The position numbers were made by a program, and so were the translations under genes. Below the pieces are notes generated by a model, which was not told where the DNA came from, made no database searches, and saw only the letters and a program-made list of their open reading frames with translations. Of a stretch of 64,000 bases of DNA, positions 24,823 to 33,155 are shown one piece after another; the first letter of the stretch is position 1, and every line of letters begins with the position of its first letter. The DNA is from JACCTU01 sp963769665 (lineage in GTDB: Bacteria > Actinomycetota > Thermoleophilia > Gaiellales > Gaiellaceae): contig CAVYMQ010000003.1 of the NCBI GenBank assembly GCA_963769665.1, forward strand, positions 930,001 through 994,000, in the 5' to 3' direction.

Positions 24823-25695
24823 ATGGCCGAGAAGCTCCTCGTGATCCTGTGGGCATTCGCCACCGCCTGGCTGGTGGCGCGCGTCAGCTCGCTCGTCGCG
24901 CGGCGCGTTCTGCTCTGGAACGACGAGCGGCACTGGGCGGGCGGCGCCGATCTCGCCGACCAGATGGCGAACATCAAGCGGCGCGAGACGCTCGTCTCGG
25001 TGTTCCGCGGTGCGGTGGCGTACCTGGCGTTCGCCGCGGCCGCCGTCGTGACCGTCGCTCAGCTCTCGGGCGGCGTGGATCGTCTCGCCGCGATCGCAGG
25101 CGCCTCGTTCCTGTTGATCCTCGTCGGCTTCTCGATCCAGCGCCTGCTCACGGACATCATCGCCGGGCTGACGATGTTCGTCGAACGGTGGTACTCGGTC
25201 GGCGACTCGATCGCGATCCCGGGGCTCGAGCTCCAGGGTGTCGTCGAAGACCTCTCACTACGGCGGACGAAGCTGCGCGCGCTGACCGGCGAGGTGATTC
25301 ACGTGCACAACTCGCAGATCCAGGCCGTCCGCGTGCTGCCGAGCGGCGTGCGCGAGCTGACGATGCACGTCTTCGTGGCCGAGCCCGAGGTCGCCGAGCA
25401 ACTCGTCAATCGCGTCGCCCGCCTGATGCCGGAAGGCCCGATGACCTTCGTGAAGCGCCCGTGGGTCTCCGGCTCCGAGGAGCTCGGCGACGGCATGCAC
25501 CGGCTCGACCTACGCGCGACGGTCGCGCGCGGGAGCGAATGGCTCGCCGAAAGACACTTCGCCAGCGTGCTCACGGAGCGCGCTCCCGACGGCGTGATCA
25601 TGCACGGCCCCGTGTCGTTCGCCGGCGACGAGGGCGCGACCCGCACGTTCGCGCGCACGACTGCCGGCACGCGCTGGCAGCGCTCGGCCGCCTAG
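24823..25695 (+). CDS. Small mechanosensitive (MscS-family) channel
   Basis: 290 residues: an N-terminal TM (about 5-22), two further TMs (about 58-80 and 88-108) and the MscS pore-helix/beta-domain junction seen as GFSIQRLLTDIIAGLTMFVERWYSVGD, followed by VVEDLSLRRTKLRALTGEVIHVHNSQI, the beta-domain motif. It would open under membrane tension to release osmolytes. The mixed C-terminal domain is present. The ATG lies 6 nt after a TACGGT box, and the stop is shared on a CTAG with the convergent aminotransferase gene. Confidence 0.88.
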   Translation: MAEKLLVILWAFATAWLVARVSSLVARRVLLWNDERHWAGGADLADQMANIKRRETLVSVFRGAVAYLAFAAAAVVTVAQLSGGVDRLAAIAGASFLLILVGFSIQRLLTDIIAGLTMFVERWYSVGDSIAIPGLELQGVVEDLSLRRTKLRALTGEVIHVHNSQIQAVRVLPSGVRELTMHVFVAEPEVAEQLVNRVARLMPEGPMTFVKRPWVSGSEELGDGMHRLDLRATVARGSEWLAERHFASVLTERAPDGVIMHGPVSFAGDEGATRTFARTTAGTRWQRSAA

Positions 25696-26852
25696 AGCTC
25701 GCCTAGCGCCTCGAGCAAACGGTCGACCTCGCCCGGGGTGTTGTAGTGGGCGATGCCGATGCGCACGGCTCCGTCCGGGAGCCCGAGTCGGTTCATCACC
25801 TCGACGGCGTAGTAGTTGCCTGCCCACACGGCGATCTTTCGCTCGGCGAGTCGCGAGGCAATGGCTTCCGGCGTCAACGTGGCATGCGTGACGGCGAACG
25901 TCGGCACGCGGCCGTCCATCGTTGCGAGGCCGTGCAGGCGCAGCTCGTCGGGAAGTCCCGCGAGGAGCTGCTCGCCGAGCATCCGCTCGTGCGCGCGGAT
26001 CGGTTCCCAGCCCACGTCGTCGATGTAGTCGACCGCGGCGACGAAGCCCGCGAGCAGCTCGTGCGCAAGCGTGCCCGTCTCGAAGCGGCTGCCGACGGGC
26101 TCGTCGCTGGCCGGGCGCACCTTGTACGGCCGCCAGCGCTCGAGGACGTCGGTACGGCCGAACGCCATTCCGAGATGTGGCCCGAAGAACTTGTAGGGCG
26201 AGCAGATCAAGACGTCGGCGCCGAGCTCGGCAACGTCGATCGGTGCGTGCGGTGCGAAGTGCACGGCATCCGCCCACGCGAGCGCGCCGACCTCGTGAGC
26301 GAGCTCGGCGACCACTCGCGCGTCGACGATCGTTCCGACGGCGTTCGAGGCGAGCGGGAACGCCACGACCCGCGTTCGCTCCGAGAGCTTCGACCTGAGG
26401 TCGTCGAGGTCGAGCATGGTGTCGTCGCGGAGCTCGACGAGCCGAACGGTCAGGTCGAGGTCGTGCGCGAGCTCGAGCCACGGGGCGACGTTGGCGTCGT
26501 GGTCGAGCTTCGTCGCGAGGATCTCGTCGCCGGCCCGCAACTCCCGGCCGACCGTGCGGGAGAGCGCGAAGTTGAGCGTCGTCATGTTCTGTCCGAACAC
26601 GACCTCCTCGGGCGCGCAGCCGAGGAAGCCCGCGCCGGCGAGCCGGGCTTCGGTGACGAGCGCGTCGCTTCGCACGCTCGCCTCGAACGGCCCGCCGAGG
26701 TTCGCGTTCGACTCGCGCAGATAGCCGGCGATCGCGTCGATCACGGAATCCGGAACCTGCGTGCCGCCCGGCCCGTCGAAGAGCGCCCAGCCGTGGGCGA
26801 GAGCGGAGAAGCGCGCCCTGACGGCATCGACGTCGAGGGCGAGCTCGGCCAC
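25692..26852 (-). CDS. Class V aminotransferase (cysteine desulfurase-like)
   Basis: 386 residues from the GTG at 26852. The PLP-binding lysine sits in SPYKFFGPHLGM, with the PLP-contacting ADAVHFAPHAPIDV and TKLDHDANVAPW upstream. This group is the IscS/CsdA-like cysteine desulfurase-like subfamily (often annotated SufS-like), but no FeS assembly genes are nearby and the catalytic Cys loop of SufS is not obvious, so the substrate is open. TAGCCT (26865-26860) sits 7 nt before the GTG and overlaps the divergent clpS box. Confidence 0.82.
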   Translation of the reverse strand: MAELALDVDAVRARFSALAHGWALFDGPGGTQVPDSVIDAIAGYLRESNANLGGPFEASVRSDALVTEARLAGAGFLGCAPEEVVFGQNMTTLNFALSRTVGRELRAGDEILATKLDHDANVAPWLELAHDLDLTVRLVELRDDTMLDLDDLRSKLSERTRVVAFPLASNAVGTIVDARVVAELAHEVGALAWADAVHFAPHAPIDVAELGADVLICSPYKFFGPHLGMAFGRTDVLERWRPYKVRPASDEPVGSRFETGTLAHELLAGFVAAVDYIDDVGWEPIRAHERMLGEQLLAGLPDELRLHGLATMDGRVPTFAVTHATLTPEAIASRLAERKIAVWAGNYYAVEVMNRLGLPDGAVRIGIAHYNTPGEVDRLLEALGEL

Positions 26853-26859
26853 GAAAACG

Positions 26860-26869
26860 AGGCTATCGT
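26860..26869. promoter_or_regulatory. Overlapping divergent -10 boxes (aminotransferase / clpS)
   Basis: AGGCTATCGT reads TAGCCT on the minus strand (7 nt before the aminotransferase GTG) and TATCGT on the plus strand (26864-26869, 8 nt before the clpS ATG). The start codons are 25 nt apart, so both transcripts are probably leaderless and mutually exclusive. Confidence 0.5.
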
Positions 26870-26877
26870 GAGAGCTG

Positions 26878-27171
26878 ATGGCCACGCTGACGCCCCCGAG
26901 GGAGCGCGAGCGGACACGGCGTCCCGGAAGCGGGACCGGCGACGCGAGTCGCGTGATCGTGCTCAACGACGACCACAACACGTTCGACGGCGTCGCCTTC
27001 GCGCTCGCCGCCGTGCTGCCGGGCGTCGACTTCGAGCGCGGCATGTCCTTCGCGAACAGGATCCACAACAGCGGTCAAGCGCTCGTCTGGAGCGGGCACC
27101 GCGAGCTGGCTGAGCTCTACTGGGAGCAACTCGACGGCCACGGCCTCACGATGGCGCCGCTCGAGCGCTAA
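26878..27171 (+). CDS. clpS: ATP-dependent Clp protease adaptor ClpS
   Basis: 97 residues. RVIVLNDDHNTFDGVAFALAAVLPG is the ClpS core that docks on the ClpA/ClpC N-domain and binds N-degron residues; HNSGQALVWSGHRELAELYWEQL completes the fold. It delivers N-end-rule substrates to the Clp protease. The basic 20-residue N-terminal extension (RERERTRRP) is typical of actinobacterial ClpS. Its last 26 nt overlap the convergent OsmC-like gene. Confidence 0.93.
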   Translation: MATLTPPRERERTRRPGSGTGDASRVIVLNDDHNTFDGVAFALAAVLPGVDFERGMSFANRIHNSGQALVWSGHRELAELYWEQLDGHGLTMAPLER

Positions 27172-27577
27172 CCGTTCTGCCGTTCACGTTCCAGCGGTAC
27201 TCGGGCTCGACGGTGAGCGAGGCGCCTACGAAGCAGTCGCGCTCGGCCTTGAAGACGAGCTCCGCTGCTCCTTCGTCGCCCGGGTCCGGCTCGAGCGCGA
27301 TGTCGTAGGCCACGCCGATCTCGACGACGGCGTAGCGCTCGTCGGTCTCGCGCTTCGTGACGAGAGCGTGCCCTTCGCCGCGTCCGGACGCTTCGAGGCC
27401 GGCGCGATCGGCGTGGTAGCGGAGGCTCTGGAGCGTGCAGCGCAGCAGCGCCGCAACGAGGAAGTGATCGGGCTTCCAGGCTTCCGGCGCGTCGATCGCT
27501 CCCGTGCCGTCCGCGAGCATGACGCCGCCGTCCTCGAGCAGCACGTCGTAGGTGAACTCCTTCGTCTCCATCTCCAT
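27146..27577 (-). CDS. OsmC/Ohr-family protein
   Basis: 143 residues from the ATG at 27577 (a second ATG is two codons on), preceded by a GAGGAT-type ribosome site. DHFLVAALLRCTLQSLRYHADRAG contains the first reactive-cysteine helix of OsmC/Ohr proteins; the second cysteine is in ERDCFVGASL. Such proteins reduce organic hydroperoxides with a thiol cofactor. Only 17 nt separate its start from the divergent reductase GTG. Confidence 0.87.
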   Translation of the reverse strand: MEMETKEFTYDVLLEDGGVMLADGTGAIDAPEAWKPDHFLVAALLRCTLQSLRYHADRAGLEASGRGEGHALVTKRETDERYAVVEIGVAYDIALEPDPGDEGAAELVFKAERDCFVGASLTVEPEYRWNVNGRTVSARAAPS

Positions 27578-27594
27578 CGTCGTATCCTCGGCGC

Positions 27595-28641
27595 GTGAGT
27601 GCTGAACGCCCGCTCGCGGTGCTGGGGGCGACCGGCTACACCGGCCGCCTCGTGGTCGAGCAGGCCCGCGAGCTCGGGCTGCCGCTTCGGCTCGTCGGGC
27701 GACGACGGGAGGCCCTCGAGCGCATGGCGGGCGAGAGAGAGGAGATCCGTGTCGCGGACGCACGCCACGAGGCCAAGCTGATCGAGGCGTTCGATGGGGC
27801 ATTTGCGGTCGCGTCGACGGCCGGCCCGTTCCTCGAAGTGGGCACGAAGCCGGTCGGTGCGGCGATCACGGTCGGGGCGCACTACATCGACGTCAGCGGC
27901 GAGCAGGCGTTCGCGCGGGTGGTGTACGAAGGCTTCGGCGAGTCCGCCGAGGAGCGCGACGTCGTCCTGCTCACGTCGTTCGGCTTCGACTACGTCCCCG
28001 GCGACCTCGCGGCGCGGCTCGCGGCCGAGGGTCTCGGCGAGCCGCTCGACGAGCTCGTCGTCGCGTACGCGACGACGGGGCAGGGCACCTCCGCCGGGAC
28101 GCGCAGGACGATCGGCCACGTGATGGGACAGCCGCAGGTGGCCTGGGAGGGCCGCATCGTGCCGTCCCGGTTCGGGAAGACGTCGCGTCGTGTGCGCTTT
28201 CCGTCGGGCGAACGCTCCGTGATCGAGTGGGCCGGAACCGAGCCGCTGACGGTTCCGCGGCACACACGGGTGCAAAGCGTCCGCTCCTACTTCGCCGCGC
28301 CTCGCGCCGCGGCACTCGCCGGGCTCGTTGGGCCGCTGATCGCGCCGTTCGTGCGTCAGAGCGGCCGGGTCGGCGGGAACCCGTCGGCGGACCGTCGAGC
28401 GGGCAACGAGTGGACGGTTGTCGCCGAGGCGCGCCGCGGCGGCGAAGGACGGCGCGCGACCCTAGTCGGCCGGGACACGTACGGACTGGCCGCGCTCCTC
28501 GTCGCCCAGGGCGCGAGTGCGCTTCGGGACGGTGAGGCGCGGGGGGTGGGCGCGCTCGCGCCCGCCGAGGCCTTCGACGTCCACACGTTCGCGCCGAGGC
28601 TCGCACCGCTGCTGGAAGTCGGGGCCGTGGAAGGCTTTTGA
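27595..28641 (+). CDS. Saccharopine dehydrogenase-like (trans-acting enoyl reductase-like) oxidoreductase
   Basis: 348 residues with an N-terminal NAD(P)-binding fold, AVLGATGYTGRLVVEQA, followed by VGRRREALERMAG and ASTAGPFLEVGTKPV, the pattern of the saccharopine-dehydrogenase-like family that includes mycobacterial trans-acting enoyl reductases. GFDYVPGDLAARLA marks the substrate domain. Substrate unknown; a lipid or amino-acid-derived imine is typical. The GTG lies 6 nt after a TATCCT box (27583-27588), so the mRNA is probably leaderless. Confidence 0.85.
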   Translation: MSAERPLAVLGATGYTGRLVVEQARELGLPLRLVGRRREALERMAGEREEIRVADARHEAKLIEAFDGAFAVASTAGPFLEVGTKPVGAAITVGAHYIDVSGEQAFARVVYEGFGESAEERDVVLLTSFGFDYVPGDLAARLAAEGLGEPLDELVVAYATTGQGTSAGTRRTIGHVMGQPQVAWEGRIVPSRFGKTSRRVRFPSGERSVIEWAGTEPLTVPRHTRVQSVRSYFAAPRAAALAGLVGPLIAPFVRQSGRVGGNPSADRRAGNEWTVVAEARRGGEGRRATLVGRDTYGLAALLVAQGASALRDGEARGVGALAPAEAFDVHTFAPRLAPLLEVGAVEGF

Positions 28642-28672
28642 CGTCCGACCGCCGTTCTAGCGTGCGGTTCAC

Positions 28673-28864
28673 ATGCGACGCCTCAGGCCATTGACGGAGG
28701 CCGAGTGCTACGCCCGCTGCTACGGCGGGGGAGGCGATGACGTGAGGGTGCTGCGGATCGAGCCCCGCCGTTCGCGGGTCGTCGTCCGCCTCTCGGGCGA
28801 AGAGCTCCGACGCCGCTTCGAGGAGCGCCTCGACCGCCGCCAGCCCGAGGTCGAAGCCGCGTAG
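28673..28864 (+). CDS. Small basic hypothetical protein
   Basis: 63 residues, very basic, starting MRRLRPLTEAECYARCYGG and continuing DDVRVLRIEPRRS with a helical C-terminal half (GEELRRRFEERLDRR). There are two cysteines, no signal and no membrane segment. The ATG lies 9 nt after a TAGCGT box, and codon use matches its neighbours. I do not recognise the family; a nucleic-acid contact is suggested only by charge. Confidence 0.6.
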   Translation: MRRLRPLTEAECYARCYGGGGDDVRVLRIEPRRSRVVVRLSGEELRRRFEERLDRRQPEVEAA

Positions 28865-28928
28865 ACCTCGCCCGGTCGCCCGGCACGCCGGGACGAATCG
28901 GCACAGATCCGGCACGATCGCGGCACCC

Positions 28929-29990
28929 ATGCGTCACAGGAACTCGCGTAGCGTTGGTCATGGGGCGCTCGATCGTCCCCCCAAGGGGGCTGGGCAGAGC
29001 GCTGGGCAGAGCGCGATCCCCGACGTCCTCGCGCGTCATCTCCGCGTGCTCTTTTGCGGGATCAACCCCGGTCGCGTCTCCGCGGCGGCGAGGGCGCACT
29101 TCGCGAATCCGCGCAACGATTTCTGGCGGCTGCTGCACGAGGCGGGCTTCACGCGTCGCCTGTTGACGCCGGCCGAGCAGTGGCTCGCGCTCGACGACGG
29201 GGTCGGCGTGACGAACGCCGCGCACCGCACGACGCCGGGGTCATCAGACCTCCGCGGCGCCGACTTCGCGGGCAGCGCGGAGCGGCTCGAGCGACTCGCG
29301 CGGGACTTCGAGCCGGTGTGGCTGGCGTTCGTAGGCAAGGAGGCATACCGCGGGGCGTTCAAGGAACGCGCGCAGCTCGGTGTGCAAGACCGGACACTTG
29401 GCCCGCACACGCGACTCTTCGTCTTGCCGTCGACCTCACCCGCGAACGCTGCTGTCCCGTGGACGGAACGGCTGCACTGGTTCGAGGAACTGGCGCGCGC
29501 GAGCCTGCCCGTCGCGCGGCCCGCCGCTCGCGCGATCCTGCTCGACGGTCGCGACCGCGTCTTCCTCCACCGTTTCGTCCTCCCGGGAGACTCGGGGGTC
29601 TGGATCACTCCAGGCGGCGCCCTCGAAGGCGGCGAGTCGCCCGAAGACGCGCTTCGCCGCGAGCTCGCAGAAGAGCTGCAGCTCACGGATGTACACCTCG
29701 GGCCCTGGGCGTGGACGCGCCGCCACGTCTGGTTCTGGCCGGCGCACGGTCAGATCTACGACACGCGCGAGCAGTTCGCGCTGGTCCGGGTCACCGACAT
29801 CACAACCGTCAGGCCGACCTCGCACGACTCGATCTTCGCCGGGCCGGATGCGCGCGAGGAGCACCGGTGGTGGACGATCGACGAGATCGAGCGCAGCGAG
29901 GACGAGTTCGCGCCGCGCGCGCTGGCGGCGCACCTGCGCGTGTTGATCGAGCACGGTCCTCCACAGACGCCGGTCGACGTCGGCCGCTAG
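28929..29990 (+). CDS. Mug-type mismatch uracil/thymine DNA glycosylase fused to a Nudix hydrolase
   Basis: 353 residues. Residues ~30-195 form a G:T/U mismatch-specific DNA glycosylase: LRVLFCGINPGRVSAAARAHF contains the catalytic GINPG-type motif, FANPRNDFWRLLHEAGF and VGVTN follow, and LPSTSPANAAV is the second motif. Residues ~200-345 form a Nudix domain with the box GGALEGGESPEDALRRELAEEL. The N-terminal ~28 residues, which contain a perfect 12-bp tandem duplication (28989-29012, coding GQSA twice), look disordered. One chain could excise damaged bases and clean oxidised nucleotides. Shares a CTAG stop overlap with nadE. Confidence 0.9.
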   Translation: MRHRNSRSVGHGALDRPPKGAGQSAGQSAIPDVLARHLRVLFCGINPGRVSAAARAHFANPRNDFWRLLHEAGFTRRLLTPAEQWLALDDGVGVTNAAHRTTPGSSDLRGADFAGSAERLERLARDFEPVWLAFVGKEAYRGAFKERAQLGVQDRTLGPHTRLFVLPSTSPANAAVPWTERLHWFEELARASLPVARPAARAILLDGRDRVFLHRFVLPGDSGVWITPGGALEGGESPEDALRRELAEELQLTDVHLGPWAWTRRHVWFWPAHGQIYDTREQFALVRVTDITTVRPTSHDSIFAGPDAREEHRWWTIDEIERSEDEFAPRALAAHLRVLIEHGPPQTPVDVGR

Positions 29991-31708
29991 TCGCGCCAGC
30001 GGTTCGTAATCGGCGTGCGCCGGTCGCGCCCGAACGCCTTCGGCCGGAGCTTGACCCCCGGTGGCGCCTGGCGCCGCTTGTACTCGGCGCGGTCGATCAG
30101 CGCGATCGCGCGCTCAACGACGTCCTTGTCGAACCCGTCGGCGGCGAGCTCCTCTCGCGAGCGGTCGAGCTCGACGTACGCCTCGAGCACCTCGTCGAGC
30201 GCCGCGTAGGGCGGGAGTGAGTCCGCGTCGAGCTGGTTGGCGCGCAGCTCGGCGCTCGGCGCGCGCTCGATGATCGACGTCGGGATGACCTCTCGCCCCG
30301 CGCGCTCGTTCAGGTGCCGTGCGAGCCGGAAGACGTCCGTCTTGTACACGTCCTTGATCAGCGCGAAGCCGCCGGCCATGTCGCCGTAGAGCGTCGCGTA
30401 CCCCACCGAGAGCTCGGACTTGTTGCCCGTCGCGAGCACGAGCCAGCCGAACTTGTTCGAGAGCGCCATCAGGAGCACGCCGCGGATCCGCGCCTGCAGG
30501 TTTTCCTCGGTGAGGTCAGGCTCGCGACCGGCGAAGACGTCCGCGAGCGCCGCGTCGAACCCGTCGTAGATCGAGTCGATCGGCAACTCGAGGAAGTGCG
30601 CGTCGAGCGACTCCGCAAGCGCGCGCGCGTCATGCTGGGTCGCCTCGGACGAGTACCGCGACGGCATCGACACGCAGTGCACTCGCTCCGGGCCGAGCGC
30701 CTCGACCGCGAGCGTCGCGACGAGCGCGGAGTCGATTCCGCCGGAGACGCCGAGCACCACGTCGCTGAACCCGTTCTTCTCGACGTAGTCGCGCAGGCCG
30801 AGCTCGAGCGCGAGGCGCATCTGCTCGAGCGGGTCGAGCATCGGCGCGATCTCGCCGCCCAGGCGCGCACCGTCGCTCGGCTCGCGCGGCGACCCGATGT
30901 GCACGACCGAGACCGGCGGCGGCGTTTCGCGCTCCTGTTCGAGCGCGCGCCGTCGAACGTCGCGCAGACGACGCCCGATCACGGCTTCGGGGTCGAGGTC
31001 GACGATCAGCAGCGCCTCCTCGAACCCCGGCGCCCGCGCGATCACCTCGCCCTGGTCGTCGAGCACGACGGAGTGGCCGTCGAAGATGAGCTCGTCCTGG
31101 CCGCCGACCGCGTTGCACAACGCGACGAAGCACGAGTTGTCGCGCGCGCGGGTGACCAGCATCTCCTCGCGCTCGCGATCCTTGTCGAGATGGAACGGCG
31201 AGGCGGAGATGTTCAGCAGCAGCTGCGCGCCTGCGAGGGCGAGGTCGGTGGCAGGTGGACCCGGCTGCCAGACGTCCTCACAGATCGTCACGCCCGCGAG
31301 CGTCTTGCCGTGCTCGAGCAGGAGCAGATCGCGACCCTGTGCAAAGTAGCGCGCTTCGTCGAACACGCCGTAGTTCGGCAGGAACCGTTTGCGGTAGACG
31401 GCCTTCACCTCGCCGCTCGAGCACACCGCGCACGCGTTGAACAGATCGCGGTCGTAGTGCGGGTAGCCGACGAGCGCGGTGATTCCGCGCGCCTCGAGCG
31501 CGAGCCGGTGCAGAGAGTCCGCCGCCGCCCGGACGAAGCCGGGCCGAAGGAGCAGGTCCTCCGGTGGGTAGCCGGTCACCGCCAGCTCAGGGAAGAGGAG
31601 CAGCTCGACGCCCTGGCTCTTCGCCTCGGCGATCCGCGCGGCCATCTTCTCGCGGTTCCCGTCGAGGTCGCCGACGACCGTGTTGATCTGTGCGAGTCCG
31701 AGCCTCAG
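29987..31708 (-). CDS. nadE: Glutamine-dependent NAD+ synthetase, CTG start
   Basis: 573 residues: an N-terminal nitrilase (glutaminase) domain with catalytic E41 (FPELAVTGYPPED), K107 (YRKRFLPNYGVFDE) and C143 (GVTICEDVW), and a C-terminal NAD synthetase domain with the P-loop LGVSGGIDSALVATL (about residue 318). It makes NAD+ from nicotinic acid adenine dinucleotide using glutamine. No ATG, GTG or TTG lies between the upstream stop and the conserved RLGLAQINTVVGDLDGN; the CTG at 31708 is the only sensible start and has a GAGG 8 nt before it. The first in-frame ATG (31645) would cut into the nitrilase domain. Confidence 0.93.
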   Translation of the reverse strand: MRLGLAQINTVVGDLDGNREKMAARIAEAKSQGVELLLFPELAVTGYPPEDLLLRPGFVRAAADSLHRLALEARGITALVGYPHYDRDLFNACAVCSSGEVKAVYRKRFLPNYGVFDEARYFAQGRDLLLLEHGKTLAGVTICEDVWQPGPPATDLALAGAQLLLNISASPFHLDKDREREEMLVTRARDNSCFVALCNAVGGQDELIFDGHSVVLDDQGEVIARAPGFEEALLIVDLDPEAVIGRRLRDVRRRALEQERETPPPVSVVHIGSPREPSDGARLGGEIAPMLDPLEQMRLALELGLRDYVEKNGFSDVVLGVSGGIDSALVATLAVEALGPERVHCVSMPSRYSSEATQHDARALAESLDAHFLELPIDSIYDGFDAALADVFAGREPDLTEENLQARIRGVLLMALSNKFGWLVLATGNKSELSVGYATLYGDMAGGFALIKDVYKTDVFRLARHLNERAGREVIPTSIIERAPSAELRANQLDADSLPPYAALDEVLEAYVELDRSREELAADGFDKDVVERAIALIDRAEYKRRQAPPGVKLRPKAFGRDRRTPITNRWRD

Positions 31709-31743
31709 AGTTTTAGCCTCACAGTCGAAAACCTAGTGTACCG

Positions 31744-32397
31744 GTGGTGGAGCTCATCATCGCCGCCCGCTACAACGGTCCGCCCGGCTCCGCGAACGGC
31801 GGCTACACGTGCGGACTGCTCGCGGAGCAGGTTGGTGAGCCGGCCGAGGTGACGCTCCGCTCTCCGCCACCGCTCGACACGCCGCTGCGCTTCGACGGCA
31901 CGAGGCTGTGGGACCGGGAGACGCTCGTCGCCGAGGCACACCGAGCGCACGTGCACCTGGACGTGCCGGAGCCGGTCGCCTACGAGGACGCGGAGCGGGC
32001 GTCGCGAAGCTACCCGGGCTTCGAGCAGCACGACTACGCGACGTGCTTCGTGTGCGGCCCGAACCGCGACGACGGGCTCGGGCTCTACGCGGGCGCCGTC
32101 GACGGAGCGAGCGTCTTCGCGGCGCCCTGGGTCGTCCCCGGCGACGTCTCCCGCGTGCTCGTCTGGGCTGCCCTCGACTGCCCCGGCGCGATCGGCGTCG
32201 GCTGGGTCGGGCGCGGCGACTGGCTGCTCGGCCGCATGGCCGCGGAGGTGCACGACGTGCCGGAGCCGGGCGAGCGCTGCGTGGTCGTCGCGTGGCCGAT
32301 CGGCCACGAGGGACGCAAGGGCTTCGCGGGCACTGCGCTCTACCGCGGCGACGAGTTGCTCGCCCGCGCTCGCCAGACCTGGATCGCGCTGAGCTAG
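31744..32397 (+). CDS. Thioesterase-like (hotdog) hypothetical protein
   Basis: 217 residues. A two-part hotdog-like layout is suggested by YNGPPGSANGGYTCGLLA near the start and the family mark ATCFVCGPNRDDGLGLYAGAV in the middle; the C-terminal half has VVVAWPIGHEGRKGFAGTAL. Such proteins are annotated as thioesterase-like in actinobacteria; no biochemical role is known to me. GTG start at 31744 or 31747; TAGTGT ends 4 or 7 nt before. Its stop shares a CTAG with the convergent SDR gene. Confidence 0.72.
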   Translation: MVELIIAARYNGPPGSANGGYTCGLLAEQVGEPAEVTLRSPPPLDTPLRFDGTRLWDRETLVAEAHRAHVHLDVPEPVAYEDAERASRSYPGFEQHDYATCFVCGPNRDDGLGLYAGAVDGASVFAAPWVVPGDVSRVLVWAALDCPGAIGVGWVGRGDWLLGRMAAEVHDVPEPGERCVVVAWPIGHEGRKGFAGTALYRGDELLARARQTWIALS

Positions 32398-33155
32398 CGC
32401 CGCAGCCGTATCGCGTTCAGGTCGTCCGCGAGGATCTGCTCGATCCGCTGCTCGAGCTCCTCCGGCGGGTCATGCTCCGCATGCAGGTAGCGCCCGCTCA
32501 AGCTGTCGAACTTCCCTGACGCGAGCGCGCGCACGAGCCGCGGCGCGCACTCGGGTGGCGTCCACGGCGCGTCGTCGCCCATCCGGTCACCGATCAGCTC
32601 CGTCCTGACGAGACCCGGGCTGATCGGGAACACCGGGATCCGGCCCTCGAGCTGGTTCGCGAGCGTCTCGCCGAAGCGCACGGCGGCCGCCTTGCTCGCA
32701 CTGTACGCCGTCTGCTTCCCTCCGGGGAGGTAGGCGGCGCCGCTGCCCGTGATCACGATCCGCCCGCTCCCGCGCTCGAGCATGCCCGGAATCGCGGCCC
32801 GGCACGTGAGGTAGACGCCGAGCACGTTCACCTCCTGCACGCGCCACCAGTCCTCGACCGGCACCTCCCACGCGCGCTCTTCCCACAGCGCGATGCCGGC
32901 GTTTGCGACGAGCAGCTCGATCGGCCCGAGCTCGCGCTCTGTCTGCTCGACCATCCGCTCGACGTCCGCCTGCTTCGTGACGTCGGCCTGGATCGCGAGC
33001 CCGTCGATCTCCTGCGCGACGGCCTCGACCTGCGCGCGTGTGCGCGCCGACACCGCGACGCGCATCCCCGCGCCCGCAAGCTCACGCGCGACGTCTGCGC
33101 CGATTCCGCGGCCACCGCCCGTGACGAGCGCGACTCCGCTGAGCTCAGATGGCAT
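32394..33155 (-). CDS. Short-chain dehydrogenase/reductase
   Basis: 253 residues. Classical SDR marks: cofactor loop VTGGGRGIGADVARELA, NAG in LLVANAGIA, catalytic Ser in VITGSGAAYL and Y-x-x-x-K in TAYSASKAAAV. NAD(P)-dependent oxidation or reduction of an alcohol/ketone. Its start overlaps the acyl-CoA synthetase gene by 11 nt, so the two are coupled; a beta-hydroxyacyl or alcohol substrate processed with that synthetase is inference. Confidence 0.92.
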   Translation of the reverse strand: MPSELSGVALVTGGGRGIGADVARELAGAGMRVAVSARTRAQVEAVAQEIDGLAIQADVTKQADVERMVEQTERELGPIELLVANAGIALWEERAWEVPVEDWWRVQEVNVLGVYLTCRAAIPGMLERGSGRIVITGSGAAYLPGGKQTAYSASKAAAVRFGETLANQLEGRIPVFPISPGLVRTELIGDRMGDDAPWTPPECAPRLVRALASGKFDSLSGRYLHAEHDPPEELEQRIEQILADDLNAIRLRR

